A stretch of 64,000 nucleotides of DNA from the NCBI GenBank assembly GCA_947303185.1, contig CAMYXF010000008.1, positions 43,585 to 107,584 of the forward strand, read 5' to 3'. Shown here one piece after another: positions 1-8,720 of this stretch (position 1 is its first letter; each line of letters starts with the position of its first letter). The notes under the pieces are model-generated. The model had not been told where the DNA came from. It did no database searches and saw only the letters and a program-made list of their open reading frames with translations. A program made the position numbers and the translations under genes. The stretch is from an uncultured Clostridia bacterium. Its GTDB lineage: Bacteria > Bacillota > Clostridia > Saccharofermentanales > Saccharofermentanaceae.

Positions 1-2915
1 AAGTATCCGATAGGAGCGGATGCGTCAGGCAGTGTAGCCTGTGTTGTCGGCATCGTTGTCTCTGTTGTCATCTCCTCAGAAGAGAGTGAAGGTACTGTCT
101 CCGTAGGCTTTGTCTTTTTGCTGCAGCCTCTTGCGATCAATGCGATTACAATAAAGATGCAGATGAGGAGGATAGCAAGGAAAGCAATGAACATATAACC
201 GTTGCGGTTAAGCTTCATCTTCTTTCCGCCGCCGTTGCCGCCCTTACCGGCTGAAGCGCTTGTACGCGGTGCACTGCCTGTAGGTCTGCCGTTGTTATTC
301 GGACCGGAACCGGAAGGTCTGTAAGAAGCCTGGCCGGGATTAGGTGCCTGAGCCTGCTGTGCTTCAGGAGCGAAGCCCTGTGCATCAGCGCCTGCCGGGT
401 TATATCCGTAACCCTGGTCACCAGTGTAAGCCTGTCCGCTCTCATCTACTCCGAGAATGTTATTGAACCATTCGTCATCAAGAGATGCTGATGAGGAAGC
501 AGAAGCCTGGGGCTGTGCATATTCATCGCCGAAGCCTTCCTGAGCCTGCTGTGAAAGATCAGTGTAACCTTCCTGCTGATAGCCGTTAGGATCCTGATAT
601 TCACCGAAGCCGCCCTGCGGAGCCTGATCATAGCCTGGAGCATATCCGTTGTCACCAGCGCCATAATCGGTATATCCGTCATTGTCCATAGGTATACCTC
701 CCTGCATATTTGGAGTCTGATCACCATATGTTCCGAAGCTGCTCTGATCAGCGGCAGAGAATGACTCTGCGCCATAAGGCTGATACGGAGGAACTTCTGC
801 TGTTCCCTGAGCTTCGCCGCCGGCATAATCGCCGTAAATCGAAGCATTGTCGAACGGCTGTGAAACGTTCTGTTCTGAACCTACAGCGTTGACAGGGTTG
901 TTGTAATTGTCTGAATCATAAAGAGGCATCTGAGGGATATCATCTGCCTTTGCAGGAGCTGCTTCTTCTGCGCCGGTAACATAAACGTTGTTGCCGAACG
1001 GAAGAACTACGTCATCCTGTGCGGGAGCCTGCTCGATCTCCTCCGGAGCTTCATCAGCTGCGGGAATGACAGGTGCGGGCTGCTCGATAACTTCAGCAGG
1101 CTTCTCTGTCTCAGGGAAATCAACGTTGAGCTTATCTTCATCCTTCAATTCAGGCTTCTCTTCATTGATCTCGTACTCAGGTACGGGGATTGAAGAAACC
1201 TCTTCAGAAGGAACGGGTTCTGCCTTGGGAGCCATAACGTCCTCGCCGAATACGAGCGGAGGAGTATTCTTGAGTTCCTGTGCGCTTGTGTTGCCGTAAG
1301 GATCGAATGTATCTGCAGCGTCTGCTGATACGTCGGAATCACCGGAATCGGCCTTGACCTCACCGGGTGCGAAAACGATCTCTTCAGGCTTGTTAACAAC
1401 TGCAGGTGCCGGAGGAATAACTACCGGAGCTTCACCCATTACCGGAATAACGGGAGCTGCAGGTGCTGCAGGAATAACCGGAATAACAGGCTCTTCCTTA
1501 AGATCTGCGAAATTTGTTTCCTTAGCTGCGCCCTGTTCCTTGTCAGCCATGGCCTGTGCCAGGATTCCGGAACCGGATGTTGAACCAAAGAAAATGGAAT
1601 TGATGTCCGTAACAGGCTTCGTCGGGGAATCGTCAGCATCAGGTGCAAACTCTGTTGTGGAGATAGTCTCCATAACGGGAGCTGCGGGCTGCTCTTCCTG
1701 TACCGGCGCAGGTGTTGAGTCAACGGAATCAAGATTGAAAACGAACGGAGAAGAAGCAACTGCAGCTTCTTCAGCTTTTGCAACTGCTTCGGAATCGCTC
1801 TGTGCGGATTCCTTCATCTCACCGAAGATCCTTCTCATTGCTTCTTCAGCAGAGATCTCTTCAGGCTTTTCTGAATTATCAGGGAACTCGGGAGCTGCAT
1901 CAGGAATCTTCTGTGCTTCAGGCTGTCCTGCCATATCACCGAACTGTACGCTTCCGTCTGCGGGAGCAGCACCGGGTACTACGGGAACTGCCATAGGCTC
2001 TTCAGGAGTGAGGCTTACGAATCCTGCATCGGCAATAGCCTTTGCTGCTGCACCGACTTCGCCGCCTTCAACTGTGGACTCTAAGAGTTCATGGCTCTCG
2101 CTCTCATAATCCTTAGCCTTTTTCTTCTTGCCGAAAAGACCTTTCTTCTCTTCTTTTGTGAGGTTCTCTACGAAAGAGATGGAGATCTGCATAGGAGTGT
2201 TCGGCATTCTTGCGGAAGCCTGTGTAAGGATGAGTCCTGCAGCATCACACTGGTCTTCAGCGTCTGTGAGGATTCTCAATATTTCTCTCTGGCCGAGTGC
2301 ATCGTAGATGGACTTGTTGCAAAGGATGATGCAGTCGTCAGGTGTAAGCGTAAAGAAGTTTGACCAAAGTGCATTGGCCGTCTTGGATGAACAGTAATAC
2401 TGGAAGTCACCTACTCTGTTGCCGTATGCATCGATGGGCTCCATGGGGATGCCTGCATCAGTGAGCGGGAACAAAGTGTCGTCTCTGTAAAGGAATGCGA
2501 GACCGCCGCCGATAGTAACTGCGAATGCCTCGGAATCTCTTACGATAACACCGGTGAAATAAGGGTCACGGCTCTCATTGTCGATGAGCTTTGTTGTTCC
2601 GGCAACTTCTACTGCAGTTGACAGGAACTTCTCGATCATTGCGTCGATCTCTTTATGACCGTTCTTTACTTCGTTGCAAAGTCCGCGAAGCTGGGGTTCA
2701 AACGGCGGGATAGTACCGGGTTCAAAACCTTCGATTGCGGGATGTGTGAAAAGCGAGAAGAAGAAACCTCTCTCATCTTTGTCGATAGTGATATCGGCCT
2801 GTCTGGTCTCTCTTTTACCGCAAAGTCTGCCGTCAAGATAGAATGCGTCTGTCAGCGTGCTGGAAGGAAAATAGCGCGCCGTCAGCGTGCTAGCAAGCCG
2901 TGTTAAGGTAGCCAT
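1..2915 (-). CDS. PP2C-like membrane protein with long low-complexity linker (3' end outside window)
   Basis: This frame is absent from the ORF track because it runs off the left edge; 971 codons are open. The start is the ATG at 2915 behind GGAGG. Residues 1-250 look like a divergent PPM/PP2C phosphatase: IGGGLAFLYRDD (135-146) sits where families have GDSRxYL, and DDCIILCNKS (193-202) where they have LLCSDG. The metal-binding aspartates of those motifs are missing, so it may be a pseudophosphatase. A basic patch near 255-268 is followed by roughly 630 residues rich in Ala, Pro, Glu, Gln, Gly and Tyr with no recognisable fold. A membrane segment spans about 906-928, then a Thr-rich stretch leaves the window. 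The predicted layout is a cytoplasmic head and linker with an outside C-terminus. The PP2C assignment is inferred by eye; the open frame is certain. Confidence 0.75.
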   Translation of the reverse strand, partial: MATLTRLASTLTARYFPSSTLTDAFYLDGRLCGKRETRQADITIDKDERGFFFSLFTHPAIEGFEPGTIPPFEPQLRGLCNEVKNGHKEIDAMIEKFLSTAVEVAGTTKLIDNESRDPYFTGVIVRDSEAFAVTIGGGLAFLYRDDTLFPLTDAGIPMEPIDAYGNRVGDFQYYCSSKTANALWSNFFTLTPDDCIILCNKSIYDALGQREILRILTDAEDQCDAAGLILTQASARMPNTPMQISISFVENLTKEEKKGLFGKKKKAKDYESESHELLESTVEGGEVGAAAKAIADAGFVSLTPEEPMAVPVVPGAAPADGSVQFGDMAGQPEAQKIPDAAPEFPDNSEKPEEISAEEAMRRIFGEMKESAQSDSEAVAKAEEAAVASSPFVFNLDSVDSTPAPVQEEQPAAPVMETISTTEFAPDADDSPTKPVTDINSIFFGSTSGSGILAQAMADKEQGAAKETNFADLKEEPVIPVIPAAPAAPVIPVMGEAPVVIPPAPAVVNKPEEIVFAPGEVKADSGDSDVSADAADTFDPYGNTSAQELKNTPPLVFGEDVMAPKAEPVPSEEVSSIPVPEYEINEEKPELKDEDKLNVDFPETEKPAEVIEQPAPVIPAADEAPEEIEQAPAQDDVVLPFGNNVYVTGAEEAAPAKADDIPQMPLYDSDNYNNPVNAVGSEQNVSQPFDNASIYGDYAGGEAQGTAEVPPYQPYGAESFSAADQSSFGTYGDQTPNMQGGIPMDNDGYTDYGAGDNGYAPGYDQAPQGGFGEYQDPNGYQQEGYTDLSQQAQEGFGDEYAQPQASASSSASLDDEWFNNILGVDESGQAYTGDQGYGYNPAGADAQGFAPEAQQAQAPNPGQASYRPSGSGPNNNGRPTGSAPRTSASAGKGGNGGGKKMKLNRNGYMFIAFLAILLICIFIVIALIARGCSKKTKPTETVPSLSSEEMTTETTMPTTQATLPDASAPIGY

Positions 2916-2947
2916 GAAGCCCATCCTCCGTATAAATATTCATGATA

Positions 2948-2974
2948 ATTATAACACAAGGTTTTTTATCTCAA
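2948..2974 (-). promoter_or_regulatory. Promoter for the PP2C-like gene
   Basis: On the minus strand a perfect TATAAT preceded by TGT forms an extended -10 (TGnTATAAT). A TTGAGA lies 15 bases upstream, short of the ideal 17, so the extended -10 probably does most of the work. The leader to the ATG at 2915 would be about 25 bases and carries GGAGG. Confidence 0.55.
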
Positions 2975-3031
2975 TCTATTTTTATAAAAATTAATATAAC
3001 AGTAATTTTATGCAAAATGCCCCAAAGAAAA

Positions 3032-3066
3032 GGCCCCGCAGGCATTTTGCCCGCGGGGCTTTTTGG
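3032..3066 (-). terminator. Intrinsic terminator after the DUF885 gene
   Basis: A GC-rich stem (AGCCCCGCGGGC pairing with GCCTGCGGGGC) is followed by a T-rich tract on the minus strand. It lies just past the stop of the DUF885 gene. The other strand also ends in a T run, so it may act in both directions. Confidence 0.8.
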
Positions 3067-3086
3067 TGCAATTTTGTGGCAGCTTA

Positions 3087-5078
3087 TTATCCGAGGATCC
3101 TGTCCATATTTCTGTTGATCATATCGAAGGTTCCTGTGAGGGAATCAAGATATGCAGTATGGATCATCTCGTCCGTTGCATTCGGGTATTTTGCATGCAT
3201 GTCATCCATGGTCTTCTGTGTCCAGAGATAGCCCATTCCGTACTTTGCATAGTAACCCGGATCCATGATGAGAAGCGTGTAGAAATCACGGAAATCATCT
3301 TCTGTTACTGAGAATCCCAGATCGTTGAAGTAATCAACACAGTCTGTCAGTGACCAGTTCTCGTAGTTGATGCCGTAGTCTACTCTTGTGCTTGCAATAA
3401 GACCCATTACGGACTCATCCTGTACAAGCTGCATTGCGCTTGTTCTCTGGCCGCCTTCAGCGAAGTACTTCATGGAGTAGTTCTCAACATATGTTGCCCA
3501 GCCTTCTGCATAACCTGTGGAATACATCAGGTACATATACGGATGGCTTGTGTGGGCACGTGTGTAAAGTGACTGGAACATGTGTCCCGGATAAGCCTCG
3601 TGAGCTACGGTAATACCGAAATCATCATCAACGCTCTTATTGTTTACGATGAGAACGTTATCGTTATAGTTATCGAGGTGATAACCGAGATATGCTGCAG
3701 GTGAGAAGTTCTCCTGGAATACTTCAGGTACTTCCATCGTGTAGTATCCGTGAGCCGGAATATCAGGGAAATCAGGCTTTACGGCCTCATTGAGGAAATC
3801 GAGATTTTCTGTTAACGAACCTGCTGAATAAGCATGATCCATATACTCGTCATACCAGTCAAAACCTGTGGTTGCAATGGTCATGTATTCATCGTAAACC
3901 TGGTCGAGCTTGTTATCGAGTGCAGTGATGCTCTCTTCGACTGTTGCGCCGCTGTTTGTGATAGCTCTTGTAAGCATTGCATAGTAAGCGTCGCCGCCTC
4001 TGTATCTGCAAAGTCCTGCATCTTCTCCGCCGGAACCCTTAAGAGCTCTCATGCGGCTTGCGCACTCTTCGAATTCGGGGAACAATACTTCCTTCATTGC
4101 CTTTTCGTGCTCTGAAATAAGTCTTGTTCTGTCAGCATCGGAAAGGCCATTGATGTTATCAAGTCTTTCTTCAAATGATGCATAAAGGAAGCAGTCATTC
4201 TTCTGCTCAACAAGATTATCGAAAGACTTGGCAGCTTCCTCATAGCTGTTATCTGAAGCGATAAAGCCGTAGTAAACTCTCTCCTCTTCGAATTTGCAGA
4301 GCTCGTCGAAATATCTGTCGAGGTCAATTACGAGATCAATGTAATTCTCGGCATCCTCAACAGTATCGAATGAATAAACATCGAGAAGGAACAGGATGTC
4401 TGACTGGGGACCTACGAGGTAATTGAATACCATCTTGTAGTATTCGAAAGCAGTGTATGAGTATGCGTAAATTGACTCTTCACAGTCGTAAACGATCTTC
4501 TCGTAGCAGAGAAGGTCATCGCCCTGAAGCGATTCGGCATCGATCGTAAGCAGGATGTCGAGCTGTGACTGGTAGTAAGCCTTCTCTTCGTCGTAATCAT
4601 CGATTCCGGTGAATTCACCCCACGTTGCTTCCTTGAATTCAAAACCGAAGTTCTCAGGATGCTCGAAATAGATCTCAACATCGGCATAGCAGGTGATCTC
4701 GTGGTGCATGATGTCATACTCAACCTGGCTCAGGAGTTCAGTTGCCTGCTTACCTGTTACGGTACCTCTCTGGTGAACGGGATGCACTTCTTCAAACGTA
4801 GCTACGTGATCCGGATATGTGAGTTCATCAGATGTGGGAATGAAATCTCCGGTGTAGCCGCCGGGATTCTGTGTAGGTGTTGTGGGATCCGTCGGATCTG
4901 TGGGGTCTGTGGGATCGGTCACATAAGTGGGATCCGTCTGACGGCCGCCTTCGGGCTTTGTTCCGTCACCGTGCTCTCTGCCGCCGCCATGGGACGGCTT
5001 TGATGTCGTGCAGCCTACAGACAACAGTAATGATGCACAGCAGACAAGGGCAATTATCTTAACAGATAACTTCTTCAT
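3087..5078 (-). CDS. DUF885 family metallopeptidase-like lipoprotein
   Basis: A 663-residue protein with a lipoprotein signal: basic N-terminus, hydrophobic stretch and lipobox LSVGC with the modified cysteine at 23. A Gly/His/Asp-rich and TDPT-repeat linker (about 28-75) tethers the domain. The rest matches the DUF885 family, with HEAYPGH (His493, Glu494, His499) and a downstream GYAEGWATY (Glu525), an arrangement like the HExxH...E zinc site of gluzincin peptidases. It probably acts on peptides or cell-wall material outside the membrane; the substrate is unknown. The ATG at 5078 has AGGAG upstream. A 101-base gap separates it from the upstream synthetase-like gene, so co-transcription is uncertain. 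A terminator follows. Confidence 0.85.
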   Translation of the reverse strand: MKKLSVKIIALVCCASLLLSVGCTTSKPSHGGGREHGDGTKPEGGRQTDPTYVTDPTDPTDPTDPTTPTQNPGGYTGDFIPTSDELTYPDHVATFEEVHPVHQRGTVTGKQATELLSQVEYDIMHHEITCYADVEIYFEHPENFGFEFKEATWGEFTGIDDYDEEKAYYQSQLDILLTIDAESLQGDDLLCYEKIVYDCEESIYAYSYTAFEYYKMVFNYLVGPQSDILFLLDVYSFDTVEDAENYIDLVIDLDRYFDELCKFEEERVYYGFIASDNSYEEAAKSFDNLVEQKNDCFLYASFEERLDNINGLSDADRTRLISEHEKAMKEVLFPEFEECASRMRALKGSGGEDAGLCRYRGGDAYYAMLTRAITNSGATVEESITALDNKLDQVYDEYMTIATTGFDWYDEYMDHAYSAGSLTENLDFLNEAVKPDFPDIPAHGYYTMEVPEVFQENFSPAAYLGYHLDNYNDNVLIVNNKSVDDDFGITVAHEAYPGHMFQSLYTRAHTSHPYMYLMYSTGYAEGWATYVENYSMKYFAEGGQRTSAMQLVQDESVMGLIASTRVDYGINYENWSLTDCVDYFNDLGFSVTEDDFRDFYTLLIMDPGYYAKYGMGYLWTQKTMDDMHAKYPNATDEMIHTAYLDSLTGTFDMINRNMDRILG
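4884..4939. repeat. Nine-base tandem repeat encoding TDP/T repeats
   Basis: About six degenerate copies of a nine-base unit (GGATCCGTC, GGATCTGTG, GGGTCTGTG and similar) code for the TDPTDPTDPT linker of the DUF885 lipoprotein. The unit is a whole number of codons, so copy-number changes would only lengthen or shorten the tether. Confidence 0.7.
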
Positions 5079-5179
5079 TAAATCATCTCCTTTTTATCCT
5101 TTATCCATTATCCATACCATCCTTTATCCCTTAGAAAGGATGCTAAATGATAATACCACGAAATTATTTTATTTGCTTA

Positions 5180-6964
5180 TTAGGATTCAGGCAGTTCCGT
5201 GTCACCCAGATCGTCGTCATTCATTTCATCTTCCTGAATCATTTCAAGCTTTTCTTTAACAGCGTCGTAATCGATTACGCCCTTTGAATCTCTTGGCAGA
5301 GATACCAGGAACGATATCTCGGAAGGCCTCATAGCCTCATGCAGTGTCATCTCACACTCGGACTTTATCCTGTCCCTTAAGTCTTCCATCATGGAATTGT
5401 CGTAGAAATACTCCTCTTTGGGCACGACTGCCGATACGAGGACAGGGCCTTCAGGCTTTTCGATAATTACCGAGCATGCCTCAATGACGCCTTCTGTCAT
5501 CTGCACGGCCTCATCGACTTTGTCCGGATATACCGGATAACTGTTGATCCTGGCTTCCCTTGACTTCGTGCCGACGATATAAAACATCTTGTTGCCGTCC
5601 TGCTTTCCGATGTTTCCGGTGAAATACCAGATTCTTCCGTCAGGAAGCTTTCTGTATCCGGGCTTGTCCTGCTTGCTCTCACCTTCAACAAAACTGGAAG
5701 ATATGGGCGAACATACGGCAATCTCACCTTCAGCGCCTTCCGGAACGTCAAGGCCTGTCGCGCTGTCAGCTATTCTCATTATTACTCCCGGAAGCGGGAA
5801 TCCGAGAAGTCTGTCACTTTGCAGGTCGGAAGGTCCGTAAGCATACGTCAGAAGTTCATCGCATCCCGTGATCGAACAAACGGAAAGCTTTCTTCCTGAC
5901 GTTCTGGCAATCTCAAACAGAGTAGCTTTCTGGCTGCTCGTAAGAAGACCTCCGCCGACAATGATCCTGTCCACGGACTTAATTGCGCCTCTTGTGTTGA
6001 CGGCCTTGTTCAGCGATGCGACTGTACTGTTGTATCCGATAAGAACATCAGGTTTGTAGCGCTTTATCGCAAAGAAAATCTTTTCGGAGTCATACCACGT
6101 AAAAAGGAGCACGGTCTGTCCGGCTGAAAGCACATTATGGATACCGGCCAGAAAGCCGAATGCAAAGCAGCTCTCATTAAGACATAGCATTCTTGCAGGT
6201 CTTCCCGTAAGATCCTCATTCGCCTTAAAGACCATCTCCGTTATGTTTGCCGATATGTTGATGCTCTTCGAAGTAAGGGGTACCGCTTTAAAGTCGGCGT
6301 CCGGACTGCTCGGGAAAAGGAAAAGAGACTTTCTGGTATTGTCCCTGTCAAACACGTCGTTACGGACATCAGGACTGATATCAGGAAGACTCATTATATC
6401 TTTCCCATACAAGAGCCTTATTCCTTCCGGAGCGGTCTTCGGATAGGGTTTGTCGTAACCTGACAGAGGATAGAACGGAAATGCAAACCTGTCCCTCCCA
6501 GAGATCATGAACCTGTATTTGCCGATAATGACAGTATTTATCTTGGTATTCTTCAGAACAGGAGCATAGTTAAGATACTGGTTGCAGCTCATTACGCAGT
6601 ATTTGGCTCCGACAGAATTTGCGAACATCTCGAAATGTTCGGTTGACAGGTTCGGAACACAAAGAGCTGCCGAAGCACCTATCTTATCAAGCGCATAAAT
6701 ACTGATAACATTCATGGGATTGTGACCCATGAGAAGGATTACCCTGTCGCCTTCTTTCACACCGACATTTTTCCAGGCAACAGCGACCTCGTCGATCCTG
6801 GCGATCAGCGCGGCATATGTAAACTTCTTGGCTCCGTATTCGAGAGCGGTCCTGTAGGGATACTTGGAACTGACTCTCCTAATACGCACATAAAGCGTAT
6901 CTGTGGTATCCGTCTCGGGATTCGCATACTTTTCAGGATAGAAAACACTCCAAAGGCTTTCCAA
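5180..6964 (-). CDS. AMP-binding (acyl-CoA synthetase-like) protein with degenerate ATP loop
   Basis: A 594-residue protein with the two-part layout of the ANL superfamily (acyl-CoA synthetases, adenylation domains). The N-terminal half reads like a ligase (YAALIARIDEVA, GDRVILLMGHNP). Near residue 215 the phosphate loop that is normally SGTTGKPKG is SSPDADFKA, losing every glycine but keeping the lysine. The YRTGD motif is YFTGN. The C-terminal hinge region VGTKSREARINSYPVYP and the LPRDSKG lysine region are recognisable. The fold is thus likely but adenylation is doubtful, and it may be a binding or regulatory relative. The start is a TTG with GGAG seven bases upstream. It is transcribed away from dapL. 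The acidic tail (EDEMNDDDLGD) is unusual. Confidence 0.75.
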   Translation of the reverse strand: MESLWSVFYPEKYANPETDTTDTLYVRIRRVSSKYPYRTALEYGAKKFTYAALIARIDEVAVAWKNVGVKEGDRVILLMGHNPMNVISIYALDKIGASAALCVPNLSTEHFEMFANSVGAKYCVMSCNQYLNYAPVLKNTKINTVIIGKYRFMISGRDRFAFPFYPLSGYDKPYPKTAPEGIRLLYGKDIMSLPDISPDVRNDVFDRDNTRKSLFLFPSSPDADFKAVPLTSKSINISANITEMVFKANEDLTGRPARMLCLNESCFAFGFLAGIHNVLSAGQTVLLFTWYDSEKIFFAIKRYKPDVLIGYNSTVASLNKAVNTRGAIKSVDRIIVGGGLLTSSQKATLFEIARTSGRKLSVCSITGCDELLTYAYGPSDLQSDRLLGFPLPGVIMRIADSATGLDVPEGAEGEIAVCSPISSSFVEGESKQDKPGYRKLPDGRIWYFTGNIGKQDGNKMFYIVGTKSREARINSYPVYPDKVDEAVQMTEGVIEACSVIIEKPEGPVLVSAVVPKEEYFYDNSMMEDLRDRIKSECEMTLHEAMRPSEISFLVSLPRDSKGVIDYDAVKEKLEMIQEDEMNDDDLGDTELPES

Positions 6965-7160
6965 AACTATTCTCCGTTAATTAAAAAAGGCAAAAATATC
7001 TTATTCAATCGCGTTTATTATACCCTTATCAAAAACTTTTAACATCAACCGGGAATTAACGAACAATCTTTTGTGCATATGTACGATAACTTTTTTATTT
7101 TGCATCTTTTATCAGGTGTTAAAATGTTCGCATATTTATTGAAATCAGAGGATTAGAAGT

Positions 7161-8345
7161 ATGGAAATCAAGCTCAACAATCACTTTCTTGACGTAAAGG
7201 AAACCTATCTTTTCTCTGACATCGCAAAGAGAGTAAAAAAGTTTCAGGAAGAAAACCCTGACAGGGAGATCATCAGAATGGGAATCGGCGACGTAACTCT
7301 CCCCCTTCCCGCTTCCGTTACTTCAGCGATGGAAAATGCAGTAAAAGAGATGGCAAGCAAAGAGACATTCCACGGTTATCCGCCGGAATACGGCTACGAT
7401 TTCCTGAGAGATGCCATCGCAGCACACTACAAGGAGATCGGTGCACCTGCAATCACATCGAATGTCATCTATGTATCAGACGGCGCAAAGAGCGATCTCG
7501 GCAACCTTCCCGACATTCTCGGTGACAACCCGGTAATCATTCCCGATCCCGTATATCCCGTTTATGTCGACTCCAACCTCATGAACGGCAGAAAGGTTTC
7601 TTTCGTTGCAGGCAACAAGGAGAACGACTTCCTTCCCCTCCCTCCTGCAGATACAAACATCGAACCTTCCGTAATTTACATCTGCTCACCCAACAACCCA
7701 ACAGGCGCTGTTTACAGCTACGAAGGTCTTACCGCATGGGTCAACTTCGCTATCAAGACAGGTTCACTCATCATTTTCGATGCAGCATACGAAGCATTCA
7801 TCACAGAAGACAAGCCTCATACGATCTATGAGATCCCCGGTGCCGACACATGCGCTATCGAGATCTCTTCTTTCTCAAAGTTCGCAGGTTTCACAGGAGT
7901 AAGATGCGGATGGACAGTCGTTCCGGACGGACTTGAAGCAGGCGGCATCAAGCTTTCAAAGTTCTGGGCAAGACGTCAGGCTACAAAGTTCAACGGCGTA
8001 TCTTATGTTACACAGAAGGGCGCTGCTGCTTCACTTTCAGGCCAGGGCCTTGAAGACTGCAAAGCAAACATCGCTTACTACAAGCGCAACGCTGCTGCCC
8101 TTGCAGAAGTATTTACACAGAAGGGCATCTACTTCACAGGCGGTGTTAACTCACCTTACATCTGGCTCAAGTGTCCTGATAACATGGGCGGCTGGGAATT
8201 CTTCGATTCGATCCTTAACAGATTCGGCATCGTCGGAACACCCGGTGAAGGATTCGGCGAGAACGGCGCAGGTTACTTCCGTCTTACCGCTTTCGGTTCT
8301 TACGAGAACACGCTCAAGGCTTGCGAGTTCTTTAAGACACTGTAA
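7161..8345 (+). CDS. dapL: LL-diaminopimelate aminotransferase
   Basis: 394 residues, a normal length for DapL, a fold-type I PLP aminotransferase. It converts tetrahydrodipicolinate and glutamate directly to LL-2,6-diaminopimelate, bypassing the succinylase and acetylase routes. Family-typical stretches include YLFSDIAKRV, the SDGAKSDLGN region, CSPNNPTGAVY and SFSKFAGFTGVR, in which Lys240 should bind PLP. The start has GAGG about ten bases upstream. LL-DAP needs DapF to become meso-DAP, and the only DapF visible here is fused to CarB at 17.2-18.1 kb. The gene looks monocistronic: a divergent spacer lies before it and a terminator after it. Confidence 0.95.
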   Translation: MEIKLNNHFLDVKETYLFSDIAKRVKKFQEENPDREIIRMGIGDVTLPLPASVTSAMENAVKEMASKETFHGYPPEYGYDFLRDAIAAHYKEIGAPAITSNVIYVSDGAKSDLGNLPDILGDNPVIIPDPVYPVYVDSNLMNGRKVSFVAGNKENDFLPLPPADTNIEPSVIYICSPNNPTGAVYSYEGLTAWVNFAIKTGSLIIFDAAYEAFITEDKPHTIYEIPGADTCAIEISSFSKFAGFTGVRCGWTVVPDGLEAGGIKLSKFWARRQATKFNGVSYVTQKGAAASLSGQGLEDCKANIAYYKRNAAALAEVFTQKGIYFTGGVNSPYIWLKCPDNMGGWEFFDSILNRFGIVGTPGEGFGENGAGYFRLTAFGSYENTLKACEFFKTL

Positions 8346-8369
8346 TCAGGAAATTGAAAATACTGTGAT

Positions 8370-8406
8370 AAAGGGCTGTTTCATGATTGAGACAGCCCTT
8401 TATATT
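8370..8406 (+). terminator. Intrinsic terminator after dapL
   Basis: The stem AAAGGGCTGT pairs perfectly with ACAGCCCTTT across a 12-base loop, and TATATT follows. It lies 25 bases past the dapL stop and separates dapL from the palindrome array. Confidence 0.75.
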
Positions 8407-8413
8407 GAGTGGA

Positions 8414-8598
8414 TTACTTGCTGAATATGAGATTTTGAAATCCAGCAAGTAAAAAACGCTCTTCTGAACCCCTGGTTTTCGATTTATTACTTGCTGGGAA
8501 ACCATTTTCCCGTTTCAGCAAGTAATATGAACTTCCACGAGTAGATTTTTACCCGCTTTTTACTTGCTGAAATCGATGTTTTGGATTTCAGCAAGTAA
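8414..8598. repeat. Three 39-bp palindromic units at an exact 73-bp period
   Basis: Units lie at 8414-8452, 8487-8525 and 8560-8598. Each starts with TTACTTGCTG, ends with its perfect reverse complement CAGCAAGTAA, and has 19 bases in between; the two spacers are both 34 bases. The ten-base arms are identical in all three units, whereas the 19-base interiors and the spacers differ, apart from a TTTT near each centre. In the third unit the pairing extends to 15 bp. The 375-base gap between dapL and radA holds only this array, the dapL terminator and the radA promoter; no gene is visible. The period is not a multiple of three. Function is unknown: a hairpin RNA, REP-like palindromes or a multimer-binding site are all possible. 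Confidence 0.9.
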
Positions 8599-8679
8599 TT
8601 CGTAGATATCCAAACCTCCATATGGGTATCACACCCCGAAAACCACCTCATTTTTGTCCCAATAATAGAAATGAACCTT

Positions 8680-8688
8680 TGTTATAAT
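8680..8688 (+). promoter_or_regulatory. Extended -10 promoter for radA
   Basis: TGTTATAAT (extended -10) lies 32 bases before the radA ATG, with no good -35 hexamer at 17 bases. It falls after the palindrome array, so the array would be upstream of, not within, the radA message. Confidence 0.55.
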
Positions 8689-8720
8689 TCAGGTAAATAA
8701 AGATTCGGACGGAAATTAAT

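Noticed and set aside
988-2109. Plus-strand ORFs of 103 and 251 residues rich in Ser, Ala and Gly
   Set aside because: They are antisense shadows of the low-complexity linker in the minus-strand PP2C-like gene and lack ribosome sites.
4884-4939. Nine-base repeats as a regulatory or CRISPR element
   Set aside because: They lie in frame inside a lipoprotein linker and simply encode TDPT repeats.
8414-8598. Palindrome array as a CRISPR
   Set aside because: Repeat and spacer lengths are CRISPR-like, but only the ten-base arms are conserved; the 19-base interiors differ in every unit, and no cas gene is present.
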